A stretch of 64,000 bases of DNA from Frankia sp. QA3 (GCF_000262465.1 NZ_CM001489.1:4407056-4471055); one strand, 5' to 3'. Shown: positions 31,681 to 41,539, counted from the stretch's first letter. The notes: a model not told the origin generated them from the letters alone. Numbers and translations are program-made.

Positions 31681-32730
31681 TCAGTACTGCTCGGTCTCGA
31701 CGAACTCCGCGCCGTCGTCGGACGGGTCGGAGAACGCCGGGTTGTAGCTGTCGGTGCCGTAGGTGTCCACGGCCTGACGCGGGTCGAATCCGGGCGGGGA
31801 GTCCTTGAGCTGCAGACCCATCGCGCCGAGCTTCGTCTTGACCTCGTCGATCGACTTCTGCCCGAAGTTGCGGATGTCGAGCAGGTCGGCCTCGCTGCGC
31901 GAGACCAGTTCGCCGATCGTGTGGATGCCCTCGCGCTTGAGGCAGTTGTAGGAGCGGACGGTCAGGTCCATCTCCTCGATCGGCAGCGCGAGGTCGGCCG
32001 CCAGCGCCGCATCCGCGGCGGACGGGCCGATGTCCACGCCCTCCGCCTCGGCGTTGAGCTCCTGGGCCAGCCCGAACAGGCCGACCAGGGTCTTGCCGGC
32101 GCTCGCCATCGCGTCGCGCGGGGAGATCGACGGCTTCGTCTCGACGTCGACGATGAGCCGGTCGAAGTCGGTGCGCTGCTCGACGCGGGTCGCCTCGACC
32201 TTGTAGGTCACCTTCAGCACCGGCGAGTAGATCGAGTCGATCGGGATCCGCCCGATCTCCTGGCCGGCCTGCTTGTTCTGAGCCGCGCTGACGTACCCGC
32301 GGCCCCGCTCGACGGTCAGCTCGATCTCGAGCTTGCCCTTGTCGTTGAGGGTGGCCAGGCGCAGCTCGGGGCTGTGCACCTCGACGCCGGCCGGCGGGGC
32401 GATGTCCGCCGCGGTGACCTCGCCGGGTCCCTGCTTGCGCAGGTACATCACCGTCGGCTCGTCGTTGTCGGAGCTGACGACCAGTTCCTTGAGGTTCAGG
32501 ATCAGGTCGGTCACGTCCTCCTTGACACCGGGCACGGTGGAGAACTCGTGCAGCACCCCGTCGATGCGGATGCTGGTCACCGAGGCGCCGGGGATGGAGG
32601 ACAGCAGGGTCCGGCGCAGCGAGTTGCCGAGGGTGTAACCGAAGCCCGGCTCCAGCGGCTCGATCACGAAACGTGACCGGAACTCGGAGATCGGGTCCTC
32701 GACGAGGGTGGGGCGCTGAGCGATCAGCAT
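31681..32730 (-). CDS. rpoA: RNA polymerase alpha subunit
   Basis: A 349-residue subunit that nucleates polymerase assembly. The N-terminal domain has FRSRFVIEPLEPGFGYTLGNSLRRTLL. The C-terminal domain, which contacts UP elements and activators, has NCLKREGIHTIGELVSRSE and DIRNFGQKSIDEVKTKL. ATG 32730 has GGAAGGAC upstream. The acidic end is FVETEQY. It follows rpsD with a 302-nt gap that contains strong hairpins, so it may also have its own promoter. Confidence 0.98.
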   Translation of the reverse strand: MLIAQRPTLVEDPISEFRSRFVIEPLEPGFGYTLGNSLRRTLLSSIPGASVTSIRIDGVLHEFSTVPGVKEDVTDLILNLKELVVSSDNDEPTVMYLRKQGPGEVTAADIAPPAGVEVHSPELRLATLNDKGKLEIELTVERGRGYVSAAQNKQAGQEIGRIPIDSIYSPVLKVTYKVEATRVEQRTDFDRLIVDVETKPSISPRDAMASAGKTLVGLFGLAQELNAEAEGVDIGPSAADAALAADLALPIEEMDLTVRSYNCLKREGIHTIGELVSRSEADLLDIRNFGQKSIDEVKTKLGAMGLQLKDSPPGFDPRQAVDTYGTDSYNPAFSDPSDDGAEFVETEQY

Positions 32731-33032
32731 GAGTACGTCCTTCCGACCACGGCGACCGCCATATGACGCCGTGTGGTGCGGGCTCCCGGGCTGGGAGCCG
32801 GCGGGTGGGACATCGGTCCGTGCCACCCGCGGGCCCGGTGCCCGCCCGCCCACCCGGTGAACCACCCGGACGGCGCGCACGGCACCGGTTGTCGCTCCTC
32901 CAGTGTGCTCCGCCGCCGCGCGGCGGTGACGGGCACGGTGCCACCGGCCCCGGTGGCGGGAGGACAGGTCGCCCCCGGGGCGGCGAGCCGGTGGCCGGAG
33001 CCACCCTTACGCCGCCCCGGGGGCGTCCGGCT
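32731..33032. other. rpsD-rpoA spacer with two hairpins
   Basis: No ORF was found. A short 8-bp hairpin GCCACCGG/CCGGTGGC is at 32940-32957, and the larger one is listed separately. The spacer is unusually long for this operon. Confidence 0.6.
32970..33025 (-). terminator. Hairpin after rpsD
   Basis: CGCCCCCGGGGCGG (32970-32983) pairs perfectly with 33012-33025 (14 bp, 28-nt loop), 7 nt after the rpsD stop. It probably acts as a terminator or attenuator before rpoA. Confidence 0.65.
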
Positions 33033-33662
33033 CTACTTGGAGTAGAGCTCGACGATCAACTGCTCCTGGACCTGGGTGTCGATGACCTGCCGAGCCGGCA
33101 GGGAGTGCACCAGGATCCGCATCTGGCTCGGAATGGCCTCCAGCCACGCCGGGACGGCCCGGCCCTGGCCCGCGGTCTCCCGGGCGACGATGAACGGGGT
33201 GAGCTCCCGGGCCTTCGGCGCGATCTCGACGATGTCGTTCTCGCTGATCCGGTAGCTCGGGATGTCGACCTTGCGCCCGTTGACCTGGACGTGGCCGTGC
33301 CGGACGGCCTGGCGGGCGGCGTCGCGGGACGGCGCGAAGCCGCCCCGGTAGACGACGTTGTCGAGCCGCGACTCGAGGATCTTCAGCAGCTCGTCACCGG
33401 TCTTGCCGGCCCGACGGTTCGCCTCGTCGTAGTAGCCCCGGAACTGCTTCTCCAGGATGCCGTAGATCCGCGCGCACTTCTGCTTCTCGCGCTTCTGCAG
33501 CAGGTACTCGGAGTCCTTGGTGCGGCCCCGGCCGTGCTCGCCCGGCGGGTAGGGCCGGATCTCGATCGGGCACTTCGGGGTGTCGCACTTGCTGCCCTTG
33601 AGGTACAGCTTCGTCTTCTCGCGGCGGCAACGCTTGCAGTCCGCGCCGGTGTAACGGGCCAT
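33033..33662 (-). CDS. rpsD: 30S ribosomal protein S4
   Basis: A 209-residue primary 16S binder and, in many bacteria, translational regulator of the alpha operon. It is the zinc type, with Cys9, Cys12, Cys26 and Cys31 near the N-terminus. The S4 domain lies at about residues 95-160 (ESRLDNVVYRGGFAPSRDAA, VNGRKVDIPSYRI). The ATG at 33662 fits the family start MARYTGADCK. The end IVELYSK is typical. Confidence 0.98.
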   Translation of the reverse strand: MARYTGADCKRCRREKTKLYLKGSKCDTPKCPIEIRPYPPGEHGRGRTKDSEYLLQKREKQKCARIYGILEKQFRGYYDEANRRAGKTGDELLKILESRLDNVVYRGGFAPSRDAARQAVRHGHVQVNGRKVDIPSYRISENDIVEIAPKARELTPFIVARETAGQGRAVPAWLEAIPSQMRILVHSLPARQVIDTQVQEQLIVELYSK

Positions 33663-33754
33663 CTAGTCCTTCTCTCTCGTCTCCTGGCGCGAACTCGAAC
33701 GCGACGCCACGACTCCGGCCGGGACGCCCCGGCCGCGGTCGCCACGCCGCACGG

Positions 33755-34159
33755 TCACACCCTGCGCCGCTTCGGCGGGCGGCAACCGTTGTGCGGGGTC
33801 GGGGTGACGTCCTGGATCGCCCCGACCTCCAGGCCCGCGGCCTGCAGCGAGCGGATCGCGGTCTCCCGGCCGGAACCCGGGCCCTTCACGAACACGTCGA
33901 CCTTGCGCATCCCGTGCTCCTGCGCCTTGCGGGCCGCGTTCTCGGCGGCCATCTGCGCGGCGAAGGGGGTCGACTTCCGGGAGCCCTTGAAGCCGACGTG
34001 GCCGGCGGAGGCCCAGGAGATCACATTCCCGGTGGGATCGGTGATCGAGACGATCGTGTTGTTGAACGTGCTCTTGATGTGAGCGTGCCCGTGGGCGACG
34101 TTCTTCTTTTCCTTGCGCCGGACCTTCTTGGCGCCGGCAGCGCGAGTCTTGGGAGGCAT
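33755..34159 (-). CDS. rpsK: 30S ribosomal protein S11
   Basis: A 134-residue platform protein near the E site. Signature parts are HIKSTFNNTIVSITDPTGN, AAENAARKAQEHGMRKVDV and the end TPTPHNGCRPPKRRRV. ATG 34159 fits the family. It is in the alpha operon between rpsM and rpsD. Confidence 0.98.
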   Translation of the reverse strand: MPPKTRAAGAKKVRRKEKKNVAHGHAHIKSTFNNTIVSITDPTGNVISWASAGHVGFKGSRKSTPFAAQMAAENAARKAQEHGMRKVDVFVKGPGSGRETAIRSLQAAGLEVGAIQDVTPTPHNGCRPPKRRRV

Positions 34160-34240
34160 CTTCGCGTGTGGTCTCCGTCTGCGAGGTCGTCGATCAGTGG
34201 TCGTCCGAGAGCGGGCCGAGCGGCCCGCCGGGCGCCCTGA

Positions 34241-34621
34241 CTACTTCTTGCCGGCCTTCTTCTTACCGGCGATGGCACGGCGCGGGCCCTTGCGGGTACG
34301 GGCGTTGGTGTGCGTCCGCTGACCGTGGACCGGCAGGTTCCGCCGGTGCCGGAGGCCCTGGTAGCAGCCGATCTCCATCTTGCGCCGGATGTCCTGCTTG
34401 ATCTCCCGGTTGAGGTCGCCCTCCACCCGGTAGTTCGCGTCGATCCACTCACGCAGCCGGACGATCTCGTCCTCGCTCAGGTCGCGGACGCGGGTGTCCG
34501 GGTTGACCCCGGTGGCGGCGAGGGTTTCCCGGGAGCGAGTGCGGCCGATCCCGAAGATGTAGGTCAGGGCGATCTCGACCCGCTTCTCGCGGGGAAGATC
34601 GACGCCCGAGAGGCGTGCCAT
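34241..34621 (-). CDS. rpsM: 30S ribosomal protein S13
   Basis: A 126-residue head protein that bridges to L5 and touches the P-site tRNA. It opens MARLSGVDLPREKRVEIALTY and has the helix-two-turn-helix IGRTRSRETLAATGV. The basic tail RKGPRRAIAGKKKAGKK is typical. The ATG at 34621 has GGAAGGAA about 10 nt upstream. Confidence 0.98.
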   Translation of the reverse strand: MARLSGVDLPREKRVEIALTYIFGIGRTRSRETLAATGVNPDTRVRDLSEDEIVRLREWIDANYRVEGDLNREIKQDIRRKMEIGCYQGLRHRRNLPVHGQRTHTNARTRKGPRRAIAGKKKAGKK

Positions 34622-34824
34622 GAACGGATGTTTCCTTCCTGCAACCGGAGGCCTCGGGCGATGCCGCCCCGACCGGCTCCGGGCCGACCGGGCCCCGGCC
34701 TCCGACCGGGGGTGGAACGTCCCGTGCGGGACGCCTGACATCGCTTGGGTGCGGTGGACTCAAGCCGGACCCGGTGGTGCGCATGCACGCTCCACCGGTC
34801 CGGTGAGGCCCACCCGTCAGGAGC

Positions 34825-34938
34825 TCAGCCCTGACGCTGCTTGTGACGCAGGTTTTCGCAGATGACCATGACACGCCCGTGGCGGCGGATCACCTTGCAC
34901 TTGTCACAGATCTTCTTGACGCTGGGCTTGACCTTCAC
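34825..34938 (-). CDS. rpmJ: 50S ribosomal protein L36
   Basis: A 37-residue zinc protein (VKVKPSVKKICDKCKVIRR at its start). Cys11, Cys14, Cys27 and His32 are the zinc ligands, so this is the C+ form. The GTG at 34938 is preceded by GGAGGTC. It lies between infA and rpsM, the standard place. Confidence 0.96.
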   Translation of the reverse strand: MKVKPSVKKICDKCKVIRRHGRVMVICENLRHKQRQG

Positions 34939-35016
34939 GGCTGTTGCGGACCTCCTGCGCAGCCGCGGGCCGCGCGTGGCGATGGGTGGTGGTACGGGCG
35001 ATGAGGAGGAGATCGA

Positions 35017-35238
35017 CTACTTGTAGCGGTAGACGATGCGGCCGCGAGACAGGTCGTAGGGCGAGAGCTCGACCACGACGCGGTCCTCCGGCAGGATCCG
35101 GATGTAGTGCTGGCGCATCTTGCCGCTGATGTGGGCGAGAACGCGATGACCGTTCTGGAGCTCCACCCGGAACATTGCGTTCGGGAGTGGCTCCACCACA
35201 CGGCCCTCGATCTCGATGGCCCCGTCCTTCTTCGGCAT
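35017..35238 (-). CDS. infA: Translation initiation factor IF-1
   Basis: A 73-residue OB-fold protein that blocks the A site during initiation. The sequence from MPKKDGAIEIEGRVVEPLPN to RGRIVYRYK matches the family over its whole length. ATG 35238 has GGAGGAC upstream. It is first in the infA-rpmJ-rpsM-rpsK-rpsD group. The 254-bp spacer to map, with a CCGGAC/GTCCGG hairpin, probably holds a promoter. Confidence 0.98.
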   Translation of the reverse strand: MPKKDGAIEIEGRVVEPLPNAMFRVELQNGHRVLAHISGKMRQHYIRILPEDRVVVELSPYDLSRGRIVYRYK

Positions 35239-35492
35239 GTCCTCCGCTGTCCTGACGTCGACGACTGAATCGGCGGTTCGGCCGCGACCGGTCGAGCTAC
35301 CCGGACATTCGTCCGGAAAGACCCAGGTCAGAAGCCCGGATTACCCAAAGGGAACCCCGACCACCAACCACACTGCCACCGACCGCAACTGCCACGAAAC
35401 AGGACTGCTATCGACGCGGTGGAGCACACCGGCGTGAGGAGACCGCCAACTGGAGAGTGTACGTGGCCCATCCGTCAAGGGCCAACACAGGC

Positions 35493-36338
35493 TCAGCCGA
35501 TGCCGGACGGGGCGTCCGCGGGCTGCCCGCAGGCGACACCGAGCGCGGCGAGCCGGGCGACCCCACCGTCGGGCTCGGTCAGTACCCAGGGGCCCCGCGG
35601 AGTGATCGCCACCGAGTGCTCGGTGTGCGCGGCCAGGCTGCCGTCCTCCGTCACGACGGTCCAGTCGTCGGAGAGCACGGACGTCTCGGGTGAGCCCGTG
35701 GTGATCATCGGCTCGATCGCCAGCGCCAGCCCCTCGACCAGCCGGATACCGCGGCCGGGGCGGCCGTAGTTGAGCACGTGCGGGGGCTGGTGCATCTCGG
35801 TGCCGATGCCGTGACCGCCGTAGTGGTCGACGATGCCGTAGCCATGCGGGCGGATGTGCCGCTCGACGGCGGCGCTGATGTCGGTGAGCTTGCCGCCGAG
35901 CTGGGCGGCGGCCAGGCCCGCCCACAGCGAGCCCTCACAGGTCGCTATGAGGTCGAGGGCCTCGGGGGCCACCTCGCCGACCGGGACGGTGATCGCCGCG
36001 TCCCCGTGCCAGCCGTCGACGATCGCGCCGCAGTCGATCGAGATGATGTCGCCCTCGCGCAGCACCCGCTTGCGCGTCGGGATCGCGTGGACGACCTCGT
36101 TGTTGACGGAGCTGCAGATCGACGCCGGGTACGGCGGCTGCGCGTAGCCCTTGAACGAGGGGATCCCGCCGTCGGCGCGGATCGTCTTCTCGGCGATCGC
36201 GTCCAGGTCCGCCGTAGTGACGCCGGGGGCGACCGCCTCACGCAGCCTGGCCAGCGTCTTGGCGACGAGCAGGCCGGCCACCCGCATCTTGGCGATCTCC
36301 GCCGCCGTCTTGATCTGGACGTGCTCTCGTCGCGCCAC
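35493..36338 (-). CDS. map: Methionine aminopeptidase, type I
   Basis: It removes N-terminal Met from new proteins. The 281-residue product begins VARREHVQIKTAAEIAKM (GTG 36338, GAGGCGAG upstream). The five metal ligands are visible: two Asp in SIDCGAIVDGWHGDAA, His in YGGHGIGTEMH, Glu in AIEPMITTG and Glu in TEDGSLAAHTEHSVAIT. The substrate His is in VVHAIPT. It follows adk with a 166-nt gap and ends the secY-adk-map group. Confidence 0.96.
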   Translation of the reverse strand: MARREHVQIKTAAEIAKMRVAGLLVAKTLARLREAVAPGVTTADLDAIAEKTIRADGGIPSFKGYAQPPYPASICSSVNNEVVHAIPTRKRVLREGDIISIDCGAIVDGWHGDAAITVPVGEVAPEALDLIATCEGSLWAGLAAAQLGGKLTDISAAVERHIRPHGYGIVDHYGGHGIGTEMHQPPHVLNYGRPGRGIRLVEGLALAIEPMITTGSPETSVLSDDWTVVTEDGSLAAHTEHSVAITPRGPWVLTEPDGGVARLAALGVACGQPADAPSGIG

Positions 36339-36504
36339 GCTCTCGCCTCGGTCTGTGTCCGTGTACTGGTCCGATCCGATGCTAGCCGCCGAGGTACCGG
36401 CAGGGCGGACGAGCATCCGATCTCCGGCGTCCACCTCGACGGCCACACCCGCCGCGAGGCCCCCACCCACCGCGGGGGCGGGCAGGCGCTGGGCGGCGGG
36501 TGCC

Positions 36505-37158
36505 TCAGTCTCCGTAGTGACGCAGGGCGTCGAGCGCCCGATCGGTGACGTTGTCCACCGGCCCGGTGGCGTCGATACCGATCAGGATGCCCTTCTCGGC
36601 GTAGTACGCCACCAGCGGCGACGTCTGGTCCGCGTACACCTCGAGCCGGTGGCGCACGGTCTCGGACCGGTCGTCGTCGCGCTGGAACAGATCGCCGCCA
36701 CACCGGTCGCACACGTCCTCGACCGACGGCGGGTCGAAGTCGAGGTGCCAGATGTGGCCGCAGTTACGGCAGGTCCGCCGGCCGGAGAGCCGCCGCACCA
36801 CCTCGTCGTCGTCGACGACGAGCTCCAGGACCACGTCCAGTCGGGTCCCCATCCCGTCGAGCATCTGCCCGAGCACCTCGGCCTGGGGAACGTTGCGGGG
36901 GAACCCGTCGAGCAGGAATCCCTTGACCGCGTCGTCCTCCGCGAGCCGGTTGCGAACCATCCCGATGGTGATCTCGTCGGGCACGAGGTCACCGGCATCC
37001 ATGAAGGTCTTGGCCTTGACGCCCAGTTCGGTTCCCTGTCGCACGTTCGCTCGGAAGATGTCCCCAGTCGAGATCTTGGGGATGGACCGCGCCTGGGCAA
37101 TGAACGCGGCCTGGGTACCCTTTCCGGCACCGGGCGGTCCCACCAGTACGAGGCGCAC
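36505..37158 (-). CDS. adk: Adenylate kinase
   Basis: It equilibrates AMP, ADP and ATP. The product has 217 residues. The P-loop GPPGAGKGT is at 7-15, the AMP-site DGFPRNVPQAE follows, and the LID domain carries a zinc site of four Cys (CRNC and CDRC). This Cys4 form is common in Gram-positives. The GTG at 37158 shares one base with the secY stop, so translation is coupled. Confidence 0.97.
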   Translation of the reverse strand: MRLVLVGPPGAGKGTQAAFIAQARSIPKISTGDIFRANVRQGTELGVKAKTFMDAGDLVPDEITIGMVRNRLAEDDAVKGFLLDGFPRNVPQAEVLGQMLDGMGTRLDVVLELVVDDDEVVRRLSGRRTCRNCGHIWHLDFDPPSVEDVCDRCGGDLFQRDDDRSETVRHRLEVYADQTSPLVAYYAEKGILIGIDATGPVDNVTDRALDALRHYGD

Positions 37159-38450
37159 TACCGGAGGAAACCTTCGTAATTGCGGAGCATGAGCTGGCTT
37201 TCGATCTGCTTCACGGTTTCCAGCCCAACCCCCACCATGATCAGGACTGAGGTGCCCGCGAACGGGAACGGCTGGTCCTTGGTCAGGTTCAACAGTGCCA
37301 ACGGAAGAACCGTGATCACCCCGAGGAACAGCGAGCCGGGGAGGGTGATCCGGTCAAGTACGTGTTTGAGGTACTCCGCCGTCGGGTTGCCCGGTCTGAT
37401 CCCGGGGATGAACCCACCATACTTCTTCATGTTGTCCGCGACCTCCGTTGGGTTGAAGGTGATCGCAACATAGAAGTAGGTGAAGGCGATGATGAGTGCG
37501 AAGTACGTCACCAGGTAGAGCGGATGGTCCCCGCGAGAGAGATACCTCTGCTCGAAGTCCTGGAAGCCCTGGTTGCTCCACACCTGCCCGGCAAGCTGCG
37601 GGAGCTGCAGCAGGGAGGAGGCAAAGATGACGGGGATAATCCCGGCCTGGTTGACCTTGATCGGCAGGTAGGTGGAGGTGCCCCCGTACATTCGCCGGCC
37701 GATCAGCCGCTTCGCGTACTGGACCGGGATCCGCCGCTGGGACTGCTCGACGAACACCACGAAGACCATGATCGCGAGACCCAACAGGATCACCAGGCTG
37801 AACACCACGCCACCGGCGACCTGGAGGATCCGGCTGCCCTCGGAGGGAAGCCGCGCCGCGATCGAGGTGAAGATCAGCAAAGACATGCCGTTGCCGACGC
37901 CGCGCGCCGTGATCAGCTCGCCCATCCACATGATGACCGAGGTACCGGCGGTCATCGTGATGACGATCGTCGCGACCCGGAACAGGCTCGTGTCCGGGAT
38001 GATGGCGGCCGAGCAGCTCGGGAAGAGCCGCCCGCTGCGGGCCAGCGCCACGATGCCGGTCGCCTGCAGCACGCCGAGCGCGATCGTCAGGTAGCGGGTG
38101 TACTGGGTGAGCTTCTGCTCGCCCGAGCTGCCTTCCTTCTTCAGCTGCTCGAGCCGGGGGATCACGACAACGAGCAGCTGGATGATGATGCTCGAGGTGA
38201 TGTAGGGCATGATGCCGAGCGCGAAGATGGACAGCTGGAGCAGGGCGCCGCCGCTGAACAGGTTGATCAGCGAGTAGACGTTGCTGCTGTCGGCGCTCGC
38301 GCTGTTGAGGCAGATGTTGACCGCGCGGGTTGAGACGCCGGGCGACGGCATGACGCTGCCGAACCGGAACAGCACCACGATCCCGACGGTGAACAGCAGC
38401 TTCTTGCGCAGGTCAGGAGTGCGGAATGCCCGCGTGAAGGCGGTGAGCAC
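37158..38450 (-). CDS. secY: Preprotein translocase subunit SecY
   Basis: A 430-residue channel subunit of the Sec translocon with ten transmembrane segments, starting VLTAFTRAFRTPDLRKKLLF. Recognisable parts are ALGIMPYITSSIIIQLL, the cytoplasmic loop RRIPVQYAKRLIGRRMYGG that binds SecA and ribosomes, and the end YEGFLR. GTG 38450 has AGGAGGAG upstream. It is separated from rplO by 253 nt with a strong hairpin, and its stop overlaps adk. Confidence 0.98.
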   Translation of the reverse strand: MLTAFTRAFRTPDLRKKLLFTVGIVVLFRFGSVMPSPGVSTRAVNICLNSASADSSNVYSLINLFSGGALLQLSIFALGIMPYITSSIIIQLLVVVIPRLEQLKKEGSSGEQKLTQYTRYLTIALGVLQATGIVALARSGRLFPSCSAAIIPDTSLFRVATIVITMTAGTSVIMWMGELITARGVGNGMSLLIFTSIAARLPSEGSRILQVAGGVVFSLVILLGLAIMVFVVFVEQSQRRIPVQYAKRLIGRRMYGGTSTYLPIKVNQAGIIPVIFASSLLQLPQLAGQVWSNQGFQDFEQRYLSRGDHPLYLVTYFALIIAFTYFYVAITFNPTEVADNMKKYGGFIPGIRPGNPTAEYLKHVLDRITLPGSLFLGVITVLPLALLNLTKDQPFPFAGTSVLIMVGVGLETVKQIESQLMLRNYEGFLR

Positions 38451-38664
38451 GGCTCCTCCTGCTGGGATTGCGGACCGACGGGGAGTGGACATCCTGCCCT
38501 GTGCGGAGCGCCTACGGCGGCCGGCGGCCGACGTCGGTTAGGCGACTGTAACAGGACACCCGGTCCACTCGTCCGGACATCACGCCCAGTAAGCAGCGGT
38601 GGCCGGGAAGAACCAGCTGATGCCGGTGCGCGCCGGCTGCTGCGTGGGATGCCCGGACAAGCAG

Positions 38665-38696
38665 GGCGGGGGGCGACCCTGAGGCCGCCCCCCGCC
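38665..38696 (-). terminator. Hairpin after rplO
   Basis: GGCGGGGGGCG (38665-38675) pairs with CGCCCCCCGCC (38686-38696), an 11-bp stem that begins 8 nt after the rplO stop. It probably separates the spc ribosomal genes from secY. Confidence 0.7.
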
Positions 38697-38703
38697 GGGG
38701 GTC

Positions 38704-39207
38704 TCAACTCTGGGTGACGCTCCCGCCGGCAGCCGCGATCTTCTCCCGCGCGGATGCCGAGAACGCGTCGGCGCTGATGTGCAGCGCGACGTTGATGTCG
38801 CCGTTGCCCAGTACCTTCACCGGCGACTTGGCGCGCACGGCCCCCTTGGCCACGAGGTCGGCCTTGGAGACCTCGCCGCCCTCGGGGAACAGCTCGGCCA
38901 GGGTGGCGATGTTCACCACCTGGTACTCCACCCGGAACGGGTTGCTGAAGCCCTTGAGCTTGGGCAGCCGCATGTGCAGGGGCATCTGGCCACCCTCGAA
39001 GCGGGCGGGCACCTGCTTGCGAGCCTTGGAGCCCTTGGTCCCTCGGCCGGCCGTCTTGCCCTTGGAGCCCTCACCGCGACCGACGCGGATCCGGCTGCGC
39101 CGGGCGCCGGGCGCAGGACGCAGGTGATGCACCTTCAGGCCGCGGCCACGCTCGGTCTGCGCCGAGCCGGCCTCCTCGCCCGTGTCGGTCTTCGTCAGTT
39201 CGGCCAT
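38704..39207 (-). CDS. rplO: 50S ribosomal protein L15
   Basis: A 167-residue protein. The family start HHLRPAPGARRSRIRVGRGEGS comes after 26 extra acidic residues. It includes GRGTKGSKARKQ and FEGGQMPLHMRLPKLKGF. The ATG at 39207 is 2 nt after the rpmD stop and has a ribosome binding site inside the end of rpmD (GAGGAGG). Confidence 0.97.
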   Translation of the reverse strand: MAELTKTDTGEEAGSAQTERGRGLKVHHLRPAPGARRSRIRVGRGEGSKGKTAGRGTKGSKARKQVPARFEGGQMPLHMRLPKLKGFSNPFRVEYQVVNIATLAELFPEGGEVSKADLVAKGAVRAKSPVKVLGNGDINVALHISADAFSASAREKIAAAGGSVTQS

Positions 39208-39209
39208 GG

Positions 39210-39394
39210 CTAGGAGTCCACCTCCTCGACCCGGACAAGATGGGTCACAGTCCTGATCATCCCGCGGACCTCGGGACGGTCGTCACGGACGGTCGTAGCG
39301 TTGATCTTCCGCAGGCCGAGGGTCCGCAGCGTGGCCCGCTGGTTGTGGGTGCCGCCGATCTCCGAACGGATCTGCGTGATGCGCAGCTTGGCCA

Positions 39395-39395
<1 letters not shown>
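39210..39395 (-). CDS. rpmD: 50S ribosomal protein L30
   Basis: A 61-residue protein (MAKLRITQIRSEIGGTHNQR, then TLGLRKINATTVRDD and the end HLVRVEEVDS). ATG 39395 shares one base with the rpsE stop (TGATG), so it is coupled. Length is normal for bacterial L30. Confidence 0.97.
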
Positions 39396-40003
<608 letters not shown>

Positions 40004-40056
40004 CTACAACATCTCCCTGTTCTGGCTGTACTGGGTGGCTTGGGGCGCAGCGGTCA

Positions 40057-40431
40057 TCAGAAGTCCAGCCCGCTCTGGCGCGCCGCATCCGCGAGCGCGG
40101 CGATCCGGCCGGCGTAGGTCCGCCCGCCGCGATCGAACACGACCGCGTCGATCCCGGCCGCCTTCGCCCGCTGGGCGACCAGTTCGCCGACCTTGCGTGC
40201 CTGGGCGGACTTGTCGCCCTCACCACCGCGCAGGGTGACGTCCAGGGTGGACGCCGAGGCGAGCGTGTGGCCGGCGACGTCGTCGATGACCTGGGCGTAG
40301 ATGTGCCGCGAGGACCGGGTGACGACGAGCCGGGGACGGGACTGGGTGCCCGCCACCTTCTTGCGCACGCGGACATGCCGACGGAGCTTCGCGGTCCGCC
40401 GGCGCGCGCTGGCGCCGAGGCTCACTGCCAT
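40057..40431 (-). CDS. rplR: 50S ribosomal protein L18
   Basis: A 124-residue 5S rRNA-binding protein. It shows RVRKKVAGTQSRPRLVVTRSSRHIYAQVIDD and the end DRGGRTYAGRIAALADAARQSGLDF. ATG 40431 lies 10 nt after the rplF stop. Confidence 0.98.
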   Translation of the reverse strand: MAVSLGASARRRTAKLRRHVRVRKKVAGTQSRPRLVVTRSSRHIYAQVIDDVAGHTLASASTLDVTLRGGEGDKSAQARKVGELVAQRAKAAGIDAVVFDRGGRTYAGRIAALADAARQSGLDF

Positions 40432-40441
40432 GATCTATCTC

Positions 40442-40978
40442 CTACTTCCCGGTCTTCCCGACCTTGCGGCGGACGACCTCGCCCTGGTAGCGCACGCCCT
40501 TGCCCTTGTACGGGTCGGGCTTGCGCAGTCCGCGGATCTTCGCGGAGACCTCACCGACCAGCTGCTTGTCGATCCCGTGGACCACGAAGCGGGTCGGGGT
40601 CTGCACCTCGAAGCGGATGCCCTCGGGGGCCTTGACCGGGACGGGGTGGCTGTAGCCCAGCGCGAACTCCAGGTCGGAGCCCTTCGCCTGGACGCGGTAA
40701 CCGACGCCGACGATCTCCAGGGTCTTGGAGTACCCGGCGGTCACGCCGGTGACCATGTTGGAGACCAGGGTGCGGGTCAGGCCGTGCAGCGAGCGGGACC
40801 GGCGTTCGTCATCCGGGCGGGTCACCACGAGCTGACCCTCCTCCCGGTTGACCGCGATCGGCTCGACCACGACGTGGCTCAGGGTGCCCTTGGGCCCCTT
40901 GACGGTAATGGTCGCCCCCTCGACGGTGATATCGACACCGGTGGGGACGGGAATGGGCAGGCGCCCGATCCGAGACAT
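40442..40978 (-). CDS. rplF: 50S ribosomal protein L6
   Basis: A 178-residue two-domain protein near the factor-binding site. MSRIGRLPIPVPTGVDI opens it, and the family signature KPDPYKGKGVRY is close to the end. The region GYSHPVPVKAPEGIRFEV is typical. ATG 40978 is 12 nt from the rpsH stop and has GGAAGG upstream. Confidence 0.98.
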   Translation of the reverse strand: MSRIGRLPIPVPTGVDITVEGATITVKGPKGTLSHVVVEPIAVNREEGQLVVTRPDDERRSRSLHGLTRTLVSNMVTGVTAGYSKTLEIVGVGYRVQAKGSDLEFALGYSHPVPVKAPEGIRFEVQTPTRFVVHGIDKQLVGEVSAKIRGLRKPDPYKGKGVRYQGEVVRRKVGKTGK

Positions 40979-40990
40979 CGCTCGCCTTCC

Positions 40991-41401
40991 TTACCAGACG
41001 TAGGCGAGGACTTCCCCGCCCACGCCCCGCTTGCCCGCCTGCTTGTCGGTCAGCAGCCCCGACGAGGTGGAGATGATCGCGACACCCAGTCCCCCGAGCA
41101 CCTTGGGGAGGTTCGTCGCCTTGGCGTAGACCCGCAGGCCCGGCTTGCTGATGCGCTTGATCCCGGCGATCGAACGCTCGCGGTTCGGGCCGTACTTCAG
41201 ATCGATGACCAGGGAGTGGCCGACGCCGCCAGCCGAGGTTGCGTCCTCGACGTGCCAGCTGGAGATGTAACCCTCCTGCTGGAGGATCTCGGCAATGTGG
41301 GTCTTGATCTTGCTGTGGGGCATCACCACTCGGTCGTGGTAGGCCCGGCTGGCGTTGCGGACACGCGTGAGCATGTCCGCAATCGGGTCGGTCATCGTCA
41401 T
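40991..41401 (-). CDS. rpsH: 30S ribosomal protein S8
   Basis: A 136-residue 16S helix-21 binder, often the translational repressor of the spc operon. MTMTDPIADMLTRVRNA opens it. ISKPGLRVYAK and GLGVAIISTSSGLLTDKQA are conserved. ATG 41401 has GAAAGGCG upstream; ATG at codon 3 is also possible. Confidence 0.98.
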   Translation of the reverse strand: MTMTDPIADMLTRVRNASRAYHDRVVMPHSKIKTHIAEILQQEGYISSWHVEDATSAGGVGHSLVIDLKYGPNRERSIAGIKRISKPGLRVYAKATNLPKVLGGLGVAIISTSSGLLTDKQAGKRGVGGEVLAYVW

Positions 41402-41539
41402 GGCTTGACGCCTTTCTCACGGCGGTTCCCGCCGGCGCCGGGGAGAGTGCCCCGGCGGCCGTGGTCCGGGCCTGCCGCGATCGGGTGAAGGTGCGGGGGT
41501 GGTGCGGAGGGTGAAGTCGTGCCGGCCACCGGAGAGCTC

